In this document: piece by piece, positions 39,558 through 52,284 of the stretch
Layout: the number at the start of each line of letters is the position of its first letter
How positions within the stretch are numbered: the first letter of the stretch is position 1
From: Temnothorax longispinosus
Lineage: Eukaryota; Arthropoda; Insecta; Hymenoptera; Formicidae
Reading direction: 5' to 3'
Assembly: GCF_030848805.1 (NCBI RefSeq)
Contig: NC_092369.1
Span: 5,656,661 to 5,720,660, forward strand
DNA length: 64,000 bases
Made by a program: the position numbers and the translations under genes
Notes under the pieces: model-generated
Seen by the model: only the letters and a program-made list of their open reading frames with translations
What the model was told of the DNA's origin: nothing
Database searches by the model: none

Positions 39558-41622
39558 ACGACTAAGATTCTTCTCTGCAATTGTCATTATGTGTACAAAT
39601 GTAACACTATATTTATCCCCCTTTTTCTCTCTATATTTACTATTCCAATTTTATCAGATTCTTTAATTTTATGAGCAAAAGAGCGGTGCAGTCAATCGAT
39701 CGATTTTTCGATGGTAATAGCTGAAAAATGAATGCTCTGTATGAAAAAGAGGGTGCTGAGAATAACGCGAATTAGTCCCGAAGGATCGAAGCTTTCGATT
39801 AAGTCCACATAATTAAAAATTTACGAGTTTGTCGATCATGGCTTCCCCTATCTTTGCCATTCATAAAATTTATAAAATTCATCCGACATTTCGTCGCTGT
39901 ATGTAAGATACGTTATAACCCGAGGCTGTAATCAGCTTCACATAACAAATCACTTATTGAAAGGCTATGGAAACGATTTTGCTAGAATCTTATATCTTAA
40001 AAGACTTTTAAGTAAGAATTCATCATGCTGTAACCGTGCAAATTGACACCAATAATTTTATGCATTTAGCTGATCTCCCGCATTTGTACACGCGCAGTAC
40101 ATTTCTCAATACTTAATAATTTAAGGTGCGTGCAATCGAATGTTCAAAGTATGTATTATTACGTGTTTACATTGTTAATAATTATTATTAACGGTAACTC
40201 ATACGTATGATTAAGCTGCATTGTCACGAAAGCTAGTGCGACCTAACGGATGAATAACGGATCCTACGTAGATACGGATAAACGTACCGCATATAAATGG
40301 CAATTGGCAGCGATCGTTTGCCACACAATGGCACACGTGTACAATGTGTTTTCGAAATAATGGAACCGCCGGATAATCACGTGCACGACTCGAGCACGGT
40401 CAACTCTCGTCTCCGGCCATATTGCTCCGCGCGCTAAATCATATTAGGTTTATTGTCGCGACATGATCGATGAACGACGTCATCCGGCGATTACGCAGAT
40501 TACGCCGAGGATCTCTATATTTGCTCACATGCGATCGTGTAGCGATGTAGGTGAAATCTACATCGGCCCCACCCTGTCCGAATCCGGCCCTCGCGAAGGT
40601 GAATCCTGGACGTTCCCTTCGGCTGGGACCCTCTTGAAAATTCGCCGTCGTCTTTTGTGTTTGCCGCGACGTCGAGAGAGCTACTTTCGACGGGGACATT
40701 TGTTATTGGCTCGGATGATCGATCGCCTCTCCTCGATAATAGTCCGTTTACGTTAAAAGCGAAAGGAAAATGGCTCTGCGGGGTCACGGCGAATCGGACG
40801 TTGGACGTCGCCAGATTTAGCTCGTAAGGTCTTAATAAATTAATGCGATCGATTTGCGATAGTTACCTTAATAATAAATATCGAGTTAATGTAATAATAA
40901 CTTTGATGGGCAAATTTAACTACACGTAATATGAGACGACTAATAAATTACCATGTTTGCTGGTCTCTTAGCTTTTTCATAATAGTGAACATTGTTCTTC
41001 GGGTATCTTCGGGATAGATAGGAATAAACTGTACAATAGATAAAAGTTTTAATTTTTTTTTAGATATAATTCGATTTGAAGGATTCTATTTTATTTAGTC
41101 TTGCTATATAAAATACAGATACGACGAAGTGGTAGGATTATCGCATCGCAGAGAACTTTTAATTAAAAGAAATTCGTCGACTACTAATTTTGTTCAACGT
41201 AAATTAAATTTAACAAACTCGAGCGAGCTCGTGGCCGTAACAAGCAACATGTTTGCGGGAATTGCGAGTATCCATCTCGACCGATCTCCAGCTAACTTTC
41301 CACCCTGTTAAGTGTCTCGTCTCCGAGACGCAATCTCCCCATTTCTTATTCTCTTTTTCGTGGTTAGCCGGTCGCGCAGGCGAACAAGCTGTTATGCCCG
41401 AGGTAACGGAAGGCCCTTCTTAAAAGAGGGGCAGCCGGTATCGGGAGTTTAATATTCTCGTGGAAGCGTCTTACCCCTCTTTCACGACGGGGTGGCTTTT
41501 CGTACTCCGTCCGGGTCCTTCCGCTCTCCGCGAACCCCGCGCCGCCGCTGTGTTGCTCGCGGCTGGCTTCGAATTTTAATAACTCCGGGAATGCTCAGAA
41601 TCCAATAATGTCCTCTCCGCCG

Positions 41623-41624
41623 TT

Positions 41625-41658
<34 letters not shown>
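41623..41658. repeat. CT microsatellite
   Basis: About 34 bases of CT repeats with one TTT interruption. It translates in reverse as the Arg/Glu-rich open frame on the minus strand, which is not considered a gene. Confidence 0.9.
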
Positions 41659-44600
41659 ACACATACACTCTCTCACTATGTCTGTCTCTCTTTCTTTTTC
41701 TTATAGTAGATACGTAGTGTCGCACACACGTGCGCCGCTCGTTCGCTTATGCGGCTTACATACGGAAGAGAGCAGCTCGCGCAGCCCGTCCGCCTTATCC
41801 ATCCCTGAAATTCCACCCTCACGGACTCGCGACCCCGTGTGTCCTGCCTGACCCTCTTCCGGCTATCTATCGGCAGCGCTCCTGGAAATCTCATATTCTG
41901 GAATGACGACGCGAATTTAACTCCCCCGTCCCTTACCCCCGGCACCAGTGCGGTGTCCTGTCGGAATATTCCTATCTCCACCCTCGAAATATCCTGCATA
42001 TACCCGCGGCAAGTCGATTATGAATACGTACGCCTTCGTGCCCCGACGACGTACGTAACTGGAGACGTAAAGTTTTATGAAAAGTCGAGGACGAGTCCCG
42101 AGAGTTGAAATTATAATGGAAATGGATGGTCGCTTAGCATTATTATAGTTCTTTTTTTCCAAGACAAAACAATACAAGAGATTTTATAACTACTTCAACT
42201 GTGATGTTGGTAAAATGGATATTTAATTGAATTCGAGAATTTAATCCAGTTAAATATATACAGCGTGCAGCAAAATTGTGATTGAAATGAAGTACATTTA
42301 TCTTAGAGATTTGATAACATTTTTCAGGAGGTATATGAAAACTGATTATATTTTCTAAAAAAATAATGCATCGTGACGAGAATAACGTAGAGATATACAA
42401 AAATTTATTCTAAAATTTTGAATATAATCGAGTTCTTTAATATAGTATTATAAACATCTGTTTTACAATTTATTACGGTTGAAATGGAATATTACAGTAT
42501 TTTCACATTGTCTGATTTTTCAGTTGACTGTTTTTAATTCTGGTCAATCACTTTTTCCGTTCTTTCACGAATTTTAAGAATGCTTCACCTCCCCCTTCTT
42601 CGACGTAGATGATCCATCTGCGATTTCTGAGTATGCCTGTGGTGATAAATTCCCGCGACCGCGAGTCGGCGTCGCAGAAACGCGTAGGGATGCTTTTCGA
42701 TGTCGCGGAACGAGAATCGAAATCGAGGGAAAGAAGCAAACTCCTAGTGCCGGTAATGGTCGGGGAACGGCTGAAGGGATGAGCTTCGAGGAATAAGGTA
42801 AGGATAATCGTAAGCAATCGAACGGCGGGCGGCGGTGCCGTTCGTGGGAGTCGAGGGCGTTGGGCCGCGAAATGAATTCCACCCCTCGGCGGAGGGTGGA
42901 AAAAAGGGGCACCCGTCGCGCCGGTCTCGCATACTCGCACACTCGCTGCACGTATATGCGCGAGAGCGCACACCACTATCGTTACCGTACGAGACGGCCG
43001 GGGCTGCTGGGAGAATGATAACGCCGCGTTAGAACGAAGATTTGTGAATACATTAGAGAAAATGCGTGGGGTCCTCGGGGAGGGCGCGCGAAAGGGAGGA
43101 CTCTGAGGAATGGCAGGATGGTTCGTTCCCGGAGGAAAACGCTCGGGAATCCTCCTCCGCGCCCGCCCGGGTATTTATCTTCCACCGATCGCGCTGGGGT
43201 CGCGTCCCTGGAAAGTCAACGAACTTCGTTCTCTATCTCTCTCCCCGCTCTCCCGCTCTCCCTCTCTTCTTCTCGCGGCTCCAGAATTGCGAGCAATGTA
43301 ATTTTTTTTGTCAACGACTTCTCGCTCTCGGGCTTCCCCGCGAGATTTTGTGCGTCTGCAGTCTCTCCACGCTTCTATTGAATGCCTTTGTGATTTGGCG
43401 CGGATCTTGGTTTTTTTCCAGAGCCGTAATCCCAACAACTTGAACGATTTATTACGTTTCGTCATGTAGCGGTTTGGTAATATCAGTTTCGATTTTATTA
43501 ATCTGATAAAACTAGCTTTCTTTAACGAATAACTAATGGTCACTAAAACCTATTTTAGTTAAGGATTTGTCAATTGTAAAACAATTTAATATTTTGTTTG
43601 GAGGATAAAATATGTACAGTTATGTAGATTCTCTCTCTTACTGCCGCTGGCCTTCTTTAGTAACAACAAAGGATCACTCGCTCGTGTGTCTGATAAGAGG
43701 TCTCGATTAACCGCGCTAGGGTTCCCGTCCGCTCCGTGTGAATTATCGTTCGCGTAATCAACGATCGGTGCGCTTAAAGAGCGCCAAATCTCGCGACAGT
43801 GATAAAAAGAGCCGTCGGTATTACGAAGGTGGAGACACACCGTTTCGGGCCGCGCGTGTTCCTTCTTTCGCCCTCCGCTCCGATCCGCCCGTCGGTCCTC
43901 TCCTCCCGCTCGTTCACTCTCCCGGCGAGAGACTGATGGCGGTTTATATTACGCGGATTCATATTACCACCAATTAAACTCCTATACTACCTCGGGCCCA
44001 TGGTGTTCATACGTTATACTGGGGGATGCGAGACGTTGGTACCTGGTGCACGGCTATATATGCGGCCACGAGATCTTATATAGGGTGGCTGAGTTACAAA
44101 CTTGTGGTGAATCGACTTGTAGATGCGACAGTTATCGCTGGTCGTTGTAATTTTTTGCGATCTTTGTCGTATCAGCAAGCATACATGCAATTATTAATAT
44201 CACTATCGCATTTTCGAATGGTCGTCTGTTTAGAGTGGATTATTTGTTTAAAAATTAATTGTTTCTCCCGTTATATCGACTGAATAAAGTAAATTTGAGT
44301 ATGGCGAGAAAGCGGCATTTATCATGATTACGTAAGAAGGATTCCGATCGCGCGGGAGTTGAGATTTCTTTGTATATCGATTTCGGTCTCTCTTCTCATG
44401 AAGCATCGACTTTCTGATTAACAACGTGCCAAGCATTTCCACTTCATCATGACGGCCGTTATCGCGCCTAAAGGATAACATTTGCTCCTTCGTAAACGAC
44501 TCGATGACCTTTGCGTGCAACGGTCTGTCTTGCGAAAAGTCCCTGGGCGAGGTGACTCGCAATTAGAGGTAAAAGTCATGGTGCCCGGAACGGAGCGGAG

Positions 44601-47600
44601 AATGAGGCTCTGGAAACGGATTGGTGGGGCAAGTACGGAATCACGTGGAATTAATGACGATTTCGATCCTCGGTATCGGCGGGTGATCCTCGACATGGTG
44701 CAAGGATGAAAGATCGCGAAAGATCAAGGCTACGTCAAAGACCGACTTCATTTCGTTCTGGGTCAAATGAGTTCGAAGGTTGACACGAGTCAAGCTGCGA
44801 TTATTTACCGCACGATTGACACATTATAATTCGACGTAAATTGCAACAGAATCTCTCTTTTCATAATTATATGCATATACATATATATTTATTATATATG
44901 AACGATATGTTTATCTAATCAATTCTCATCTTTAGAGATCTTTTAATATATTCAAACAGATAACTCCTGACAAGTACTGATAATTTAAAGAGCACAGTTC
45001 GTAAAAGGATAGATTTAATTAAAGATTAAAATAATAAGGAAAAAGTACTTGTATTCCAATTAAAATTGCCTCATTCTTTCATTGTGCCAGCTAAATTAAA
45101 GATAATAGCAAATTACTGTCCCCGGATAATTCTAGTGAACTGTAAATTGCGATTCTTTGCCGGAGCACCCGGTATGTACGAATGCAAGGATACCTCCGCG
45201 AGAGAGGAGACATTAATATTAAGCGTCCCCACTCGAGCTGCAGGAAGATCGCCGATAAGGTTTTTATAGTGCGGCCGGGTGGCAGACTCGTGCACTGCCA
45301 AATCACGCGTTCTCCACCTTATATCGAAATTCAGCGACGTGCTTGGAACTATCATCAACATTTAAACAGAGAATATCACTTTTAAACAACGCGCGACAGA
45401 ATATCGAGGATAAAATGGGAATAGCTTAATATCGGATATTTATAACATATCGAGAATTTATAATACTTTTTATATTGTCTTTAATTTTTTTACTGGAATA
45501 TGAATATATTTCTCTGTATAGAGTTAGGTTCTTTAGGATCTAGTGGATCTATTGTGGCGTACTGATGGAAATACATTCGATCGTGTCCATCGGATAGTTA
45601 TTAAAGTCGCGACAATACGACGTAACAAGTCGTATAACAATATCAGACGAGTCGTTATATCGCGCCACGCTTCTTTATGCTGATTCAGCGAGACGCACGT
45701 GCAAGTTGTCCCTTTGGATTTATTGTGTAGCATTGCCTTAAATGCGAGATTGAAATGTACCGGGTAAAAAATTATGATTTTAAATTATGTGCGGGTTGCT
45801 CCGTTGAGTCTACAATCATCGGGTCCGCGTTATCAATAATTCATGTTTGAGTCGATAATGGTAATCTCGATGAAGAAATTACATATAATATCCAATTTTT
45901 TAAAACTTGCAAACGTTTTCGCGATTTATCATTTATGTAAATCTCGTTATTCTGGTCTGCTCAAGGAACGCGGGCATATTTCAAAAGTTTAGTCGGATAT
46001 ATAAAACGGTTCTTTGCGATCTACGTGGATCCGAACGATATTCTTTGTAATGACCTCTGTCTAAAATTAGCAAATTAGACACAATGGACTGGGCTAGGAC
46101 GAGTCATCAATTTCGCGGACTCCAGGACGGCACCTAAGACAGTGAAGTCCTCTACCCGGATTCTCAGAACTCATTTCAATGCCTTGGTATAATTCTATGC
46201 CGACTGACTGGCGACTTCTTTCACGTGGTGCATTCGAAGATTTCGAAATTACGAGTTAAATCGGCCACGACTGATAGTTACATATACATACCTAATCACC
46301 TCTTAAAACGTCTATCTCATACTCTAATTTTTCCACATAATAGACATCAATAAATTAGACCAGAATTTAATTCAATACACGGAACTTTGGATAAATAATA
46401 TACGAGACAATTATTGCATGTGCAAGCCGTAAAAGTTAAGTATTCACGATTAGTAGACATTTTTCTTCGTATTCATCGAGGTGCACGCCCGTCTTAATTG
46501 TCCCATAAATATTTGCTCATTGTACGATCGTGACCCCGAACGCAAGCTCAACATTTTATCGGCGATGCGCCAGTTAGCAAGCGGACGGCAATGACTGGGT
46601 GATGGCGGGAATTCAGCGCCGGTTAGCCCGAAGCTCCTCCGGGATTGAAAGTTCACTGGCATTGGGATTATCGTGAGGGCAACGATACGTGCGAATCACG
46701 TCGCGAGTCACGGCCCCTTTCGTGACCGACGCTCGTGAATGCCGATGGGCGTATTCGTGTGTACGTCAGAAAGGAAGGATCGATCCTGAGGATCGAGGAG
46801 CCGGGGCGTCCGTACGGAGGCAGCGGTAGCGGTTTTCTCTCCTGTGGCGATTAACATGCCATTATGACGAAACCGCACATTAAATACCGGTTGCGAGGGA
46901 ATTAAATAATGATTGAAAGGCGCGTTTATTATCGTCCCGCGAAAGTGAAGAATCACGGTCTAGAATTCTGTCAATCCAGCGGTACTCCATCCTCCCCTGT
47001 CGAGAAAAGAGAACGCAGGATTCTTTGCCGAATGGCATCGTTAAAATCGCTCAAGTCCCGTTGCACTCGCGGAACATAATGGGCCTTTGAATTTGCGTAA
47101 TTGTTTGCCCTCAATGAAATTTAAATGACAAAAAGTGTTTAACGTGATGCGCCGTAATTTTATGCAGTTTATAAAAAATTTTAAACGAAGTCTGGGATTA
47201 TCTAGGAAATAGAGATCCGCTACGTTTAACAATATTAATTTATGTAATGCTTTCTACAGTTAGTTGGATTATTATCACTATTAATATACTTCGTATTTCA
47301 TTATTATTTATCGAAGCAGCATTTAGTTATACACAGGTATATAACGTTAGTGTAAGAATTTTGCTATTCTAGCAAAGATTGAAATATCTTGTCATATCCT
47401 GCATGCTGAGAATATTTGTTTAGGAGCGATCGCTTCTTCTTTTCTATAAACGCACCACCGGAGCCACGAACCGAAACTCTTATCTTACGTAGGGAGGGGG
47501 AGGACTGTAACTTTTAATTCGTCTGCCAAGTTTCCTCGACCGCAAGCTCGGCGACCGTGGCTTGTTTAGCTTTCGTAGGGACCAGGGCGAGATAAATAAG

Positions 47601-50281
47601 AAGACGAAGTGTCGGCGAGAGAGGAAAAAGAAAAGGAGGTTGAGGAAGGGGATGATAGAGGAGGAGAACTGTCTAGAGAGGGAAGGGGACAGCGAGAGCG
47701 GCGGGCAAGTGCCCCCTTTGTAGTCGGTGGGTGATAATTTTTAATCAGTGCGTCGTAGCTCTGCCATGAAGGAACCCGCTCCTTTGTGCTCCTTTCGCGA
47801 GGAACCAAGCATGAAAGAGAAGATATTGACCGAGGATCGCAAGGCGGAAGGACAATAGTTTCGGGATAATTGGAAGAGGTTGGGGGTTCTGGATCGGCGA
47901 GCACATAATCGCGTAACCCTGATTTTCAATAGGATCTTTTTGCGCGGGTCCGAGGACCGTGCTTCTTTCGCCGCATTATCGGCAGCGGGAGATTGTATCA
48001 TAATGAAGAAGTGTTTCTTAAATGCATTCATGTCCGTCCCGACGAACATCGTTACAAGAATAGCCTTTATAAATTTTGTTTAGGACGTCTGTTTGCGTTA
48101 AGATTAAATTTTTTTATTTTTTGAAGCAAATATTCACGATAGAATTCACAAGGAAAAACTAGATTTATAGGACTGTTATAATACTGTCCTGCGTGATCGA
48201 AGGGTCAAAAGAAAACTTTCTCAAGAGCTACAAAAACGTAGCTCCTTCAACAGGCTAGGTTATTAACGTCTCGAAGGTCTCAGAATTATGAAAATGTGGT
48301 CTTTGAGAGAGAATATTTCTTTACTATATTTATATTCGCAAAGTATTAAGATTATCAATTTGGCAAGCTCAAAGATATTTTTGTGACGAGTAACATTTAA
48401 CGTTCAAGGAAGAACAAATTACTTGAATTAAAAGATCACCCTAATAATGTCTTGATATAGAGATATAGAATGATACTGCCTTTACTAAACGCTTTTTATT
48501 CTCGCATAGCGTAGATCGATGGTTAATGAAGTTAACAGAACGAGCGACTCGCGTGCAGGAAATGGTTCTTCATTGAATTAATAAATCATGCCGGCGTATT
48601 CGCGGGCATAATTGGAGGTTCATGATTTTCGAAACTATCCGCGGCCGACGCTATACCGGCCGATTAATCTACAGAGTGATTTACTCGAATTAGTGAAACT
48701 ATTTCTTTGCACGGCGATATTTTCGAACGTTAGAGACTTGACGAGCCATGCAAACCGCGATGACGGCGATTATCGATGTTTTCCCGAAAACGGCCGGTGT
48801 TCATGCCTCGTTCGTATCCATCACTGGATGGGGGTTCTATATATGGCGTGGGTGAGGAACCAGGTATACGTGTTTGCGTATAAAGGGAATACATCGGCGG
48901 TATGTTGGGGGCGAGGGGGAGCCAGAGAGGGAAAGGGAGGACAGCGGCGCATTCCAAGCCCATTCAGACGGCTATGCTCGACGTTGTCAGACATGCTCAC
49001 AGACAGACGGTCAGACGCTCGGACGAACCTTTTCTCAATCAGGCCAATGCATTTTAAGTTAATTGTCTCGCGCTGTCGGTATTCCGTCGTTATTCTTTGT
49101 CTCGTTTTATTAAAACAGGGTGGAACAATAGTCGTGACAGGAAGAGGTAAGAAAATTTCCTGTCGATTTCTATTTTTTTTTGACATCTCTGAAAATAGCT
49201 TCTGAGAAAGAAATCTACGCCCTTTGCGTTTTAGGCAAAAAAGGGTTTTTTTTTAAACTTGATATAAAAAAGAGGGTAAGCAAGAAAAGGAAAATGTTCG
49301 ATTGATGCGGCTACGCTTTCTGCCTTGATAATGTAGGTACATTGTCATCAATTAGCTCTTAAATTTCTCTTAACGGTTCTACTGAATTTCTATTAAGGCA
49401 AAATTAGATTCCGATACGTTGGTCACGCTGTAATCGCGGAAGCTCGCGGATGTAATTCGTTCTCATCATGTAGACTGTGCTGTAACTCATGACAACCTAA
49501 TTGCAATAACGGCAATTATTGTGAATGAAATGTATGGTTCATGATAGCTTCGTGATTGGTAGTGAACATCAAGTGTAGTATCGCAAGATTTTTCAAATAA
49601 GCTTTTGCGAGTTTAGGCTACGAGAAAGTCAGTCTTTCGCAGAGCAATAATTTGGGCTAAAAATTACAACTTTCTTCCTATTAAAACTGATTCACGCGAA
49701 ACAATCTTGCGTTAATGAATAATATGGATCTAATTTAACTCGTAATTTAACCCGTTTTCAACGGATTAACCCTCGTCGTCGTTGCACCGCGAAACCTTCG
49801 CGATATTAGATCCGACGAAGGAGAGATTTAACAAGAAAGGAGGGTGGGAGGGGACGGATCAAAGGTAGAGATGGACCAGACGTCTCTCTCGCATACCACC
49901 AATATCTCCGCACGAAGTCCTTAGTGGCTCCGTTGGACAGCCACGGCGATGACGCGACACTACCGGAGTTAAGTGGCGAAACGCGCGGGTAAAAAGCCGT
50001 ATGAAAAACCGAGGGCGAAGCGGCTGAAACAAAGGAGGTGCGGAGGTGTGACGAAACGACGAGGGAGAAAGCCCGAGAAGGAGGAGAAAGACAGGAGTAG
50101 GTGAGACGGCGAGATCTCAGGCTTGCCGACCAAGTCTCTCATCCTCGTCTCTTCTATCTACCGTTCGTGAAAACGACGATCCTTCAAAAAATTCATTCCC
50201 GCCGCGCGATCGTCGCATCGAGCCCCTTCTTTCTCTCTATCCGATGCGATTTCCTACCTAATGATCTCGAGGCACCCTCGA
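41659..50281. other. Putative intron / regulatory DNA, fifth part
   Basis: About 8.6 kb with no recognised exon. A CpG-rich, purine/pyrimidine-skewed block lies at about 42550-43400. Others lie at about 43730-43960 and 46580-47030. A plus open frame of 197 codons (48612-49205) is among the longest here, but its sequence switches from mixed to Gly/Arg-rich and then hydrophobic composition with no domain, and a minus frame overlaps it. I do not call it. AT-rich filler lies between the blocks. Confidence 0.4.
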
Positions 50282-50330
50282 GAGACGACGACGACGACGA
50301 CGACGACGACGACAACGACGATAACGACGC
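50282..50330. repeat. GAC trinucleotide repeat
   Basis: About ten GAC units followed by degenerate AACGAC/GATAAC units. It translates as poly-Asp, poly-Thr or poly-Arg in the plus frames and as Ser- or Val-runs on the minus strand. No supporting domain lies around it, so coding is unproven. Confidence 0.85.
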
Positions 50331-51905
50331 GGGAAAAACAGGTTCGCGTTGCGAGCGGAAAAGCGTGCTCGCGGCGATCGCTCTTTTCCTTAAATTCGAT
50401 TGCGACGAGAAGCATCGTTCGACGACGATCGGAGATGCGAATTTCAATCTTCGTATTTCCAATAGAACTAAAGTATCTCCTGCGCTGCGGCACGCGTTAG
50501 AGATTACCCGATATCGCGTTGTCAAATTGAAAATAAATCAACGTTAATTCGGAAGTACGGAGAGAGTTTCCAGTTATCTTCTTTACACAATCGTCCGACC
50601 GCGTTAACGATGTCCAAGACAGATATTTGGGACAATTATGCAACATGAAATATAAATGCAGATCTGCTATCTTAAATATAAAAGAAAAAAAAGAAAGATG
50701 GTTTTTGTACGTGTAACGTTCATCGACCGCGCGAGGGAACTTGATCAGAGCTGGCGAAGATTATTGGAGCGAGCTGACGTGGGTCGGGATAAAAATTATT
50801 TTTCGCCTTGATTGAGATCTCCTGGGAGCAAGTCCGTGAGATCGTGCGTGTGCGCGGCGCGGTACAGCATCCCTGCCCTATGAAATATCAATGGCTTATT
50901 ACTAATGTAATCTTTCGCTCAATACTCGATGATTGCTGGACACACAGATCCTGTTATATCCGTTAGACTCACTACAACGTCGCTCTAGGATCTATGAACG
51001 TTTCGCCTGCCCGCATAGCTATAGTCTAGTTAATCAAAGATTCTACTGCATTAAAGCAAAGAAGAGTAATGAAGAGGCTGTCGGGATAATTTAATTGAAG
51101 ATTCATAAAAATAGCTGTTAGCATTAAGACTTCAAACGGGAAGCTACTTTAACAAATAATTATTTATTTGCTTGGAATGGAGAAAAGAGGATAATAAATG
51201 ATGATTGATTAATTTTATCTCATACGTTAGATATATACAACTAACATACAACAACGTATATCTGTATGAAAGAGCTTCAAGGAAAATGCGACTAGATCTC
51301 GAGCGTCGCGCCGCAGAGATGCGAGCCACCGAAGGAGAATTCTAAATTCTCAGACACTGACGAGTAAATGTGTGTGAACGTGATACGAGCAGGGACGAGG
51401 AGAATGACACGGATGGCTTCGTGTACGAGGGTGAAAAAAAGTAATCGAAATAAATCCAAGAGACCAAGTCGCGAGCAGACTTGCATGCCAAGCGGCCATT
51501 TTTAAAACTCCACCGGGAAAATAAGAAAAACTCATCAAGTAGGGATGATTGCCGTTCCATCCACCCCCGACAGCGAGCCACTGGCAACCCTCTTCACCCT
51601 CGGGAACCACCTCCAGCTCTATAATACTACCACTACTGCTGCCTGGCTATAATCTAGGCTCCCTTATAGATCTCGAGGAATTCGCCTACGGGTTATTGTC
51701 CAAGTATCTGCGTACTGCTACGTTCAATAATCGAAGAATACTGAGTATATTAAAGATATTCTCGGCGTCGTTCTCCCACGTTATACAATATTTTCCTAAG
51801 AAGTTTGACGGATTGTTGTCAGAAAGTTTGTAACGAGCATTCTTCTTCGTTACAACTTAATGGAACAATATTGATTTTCATGCGTTTCTCATTGCAGTAC
51901 GACAG
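50331..51905. other. Gene-free stretch
   Basis: CpG-rich to about 50520, then mixed sequence. Only short overlapping open frames without domains were seen, and no RNA gene. Confidence 0.4.
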
Positions 51906-52284
51906 TTTATATGAACATAATACGTAATATGTTATTATATGCTAATATCTCAATTCTAAATTAGTCTCCAGACTCTGCATCCATTTTCCATTAAATTATG
52001 TAACATGAAAATGTTATTTCTTATATTATATCCGTCACGTGCAACCGCATCTCTACTCTAGTTCTTAACAATGTGACGTGTCTTGATATTTCGTTAAGTG
52101 GTTCGGGTTTCCTTTTTATATGAACATATAATATCTCAACTCTGAATTAGCCTCTAAACTCTGCGCACCCGTTTTCCATTAAATTATGTAACATGATTGT
52201 TATTTCTTATCCGTCACGTGCATCTCCAATTCTTAATAGAATGTGACGTATCTTGACATTTCGTTAAGTGGCTCTGGTTTCCTT
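51906..52284. repeat. Diverged tandem duplication (two units, about 209 and 170 bp)
   Basis: Unit 1 (51906-52114) and unit 2 (52115-52284) share the same order of blocks: TTTATATGAACATA, AATATCTCAA, AAACTCTGC/AGACTCTGC, TTTTCCATTAAATTATGTAA, ATCCGTCACGTGCA, AATGTGACGT, TTTCGTTAAGTGG and GGTTTCCTT. Unit 1 carries extra sequence near its start (about 25 bp) and in its middle. The units are contiguous, so this is a local duplication followed by divergence. No coding frame spans them. Confidence 0.85.

Larger units (their letters stand above)
30836..41622. other. Putative intron / regulatory DNA, fourth part
   Basis: About 10.8 kb with no recognisable exon. AT-rich filler dominates at about 30840-31180, 31430-31880, 33430-34560, 35330-35560 and 36950-37130. 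A CpG-rich block at about 32690-33420 is open on both strands. CT/CA-rich low-complexity sequence at about 37360-37560 and a GC-rich block to about 38050 carry overlapping open frames (up to 175 codons, minus, at 37512-38039), which look like composition artefacts. A GTAGTC trinucleotide run lies near 32135-32160. Confidence 0.4.

Noticed and set aside
42548..42976. Minus-strand frame of 142 codons
   Set aside because: A second minus frame and plus frames are open over the same CpG-rich DNA, which points to composition and not to coding.
48612..49205. Plus-strand open frame of 197 codons
   Set aside because: Composition changes abruptly along it, a minus-strand frame covers the same DNA, and no motif or family is recognisable.
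50101..50547. Plus-strand frame with a poly-Asp run
   Set aside because: The run is a GAC microsatellite. All frames on both strands are open across it, and the flanks carry no domain.
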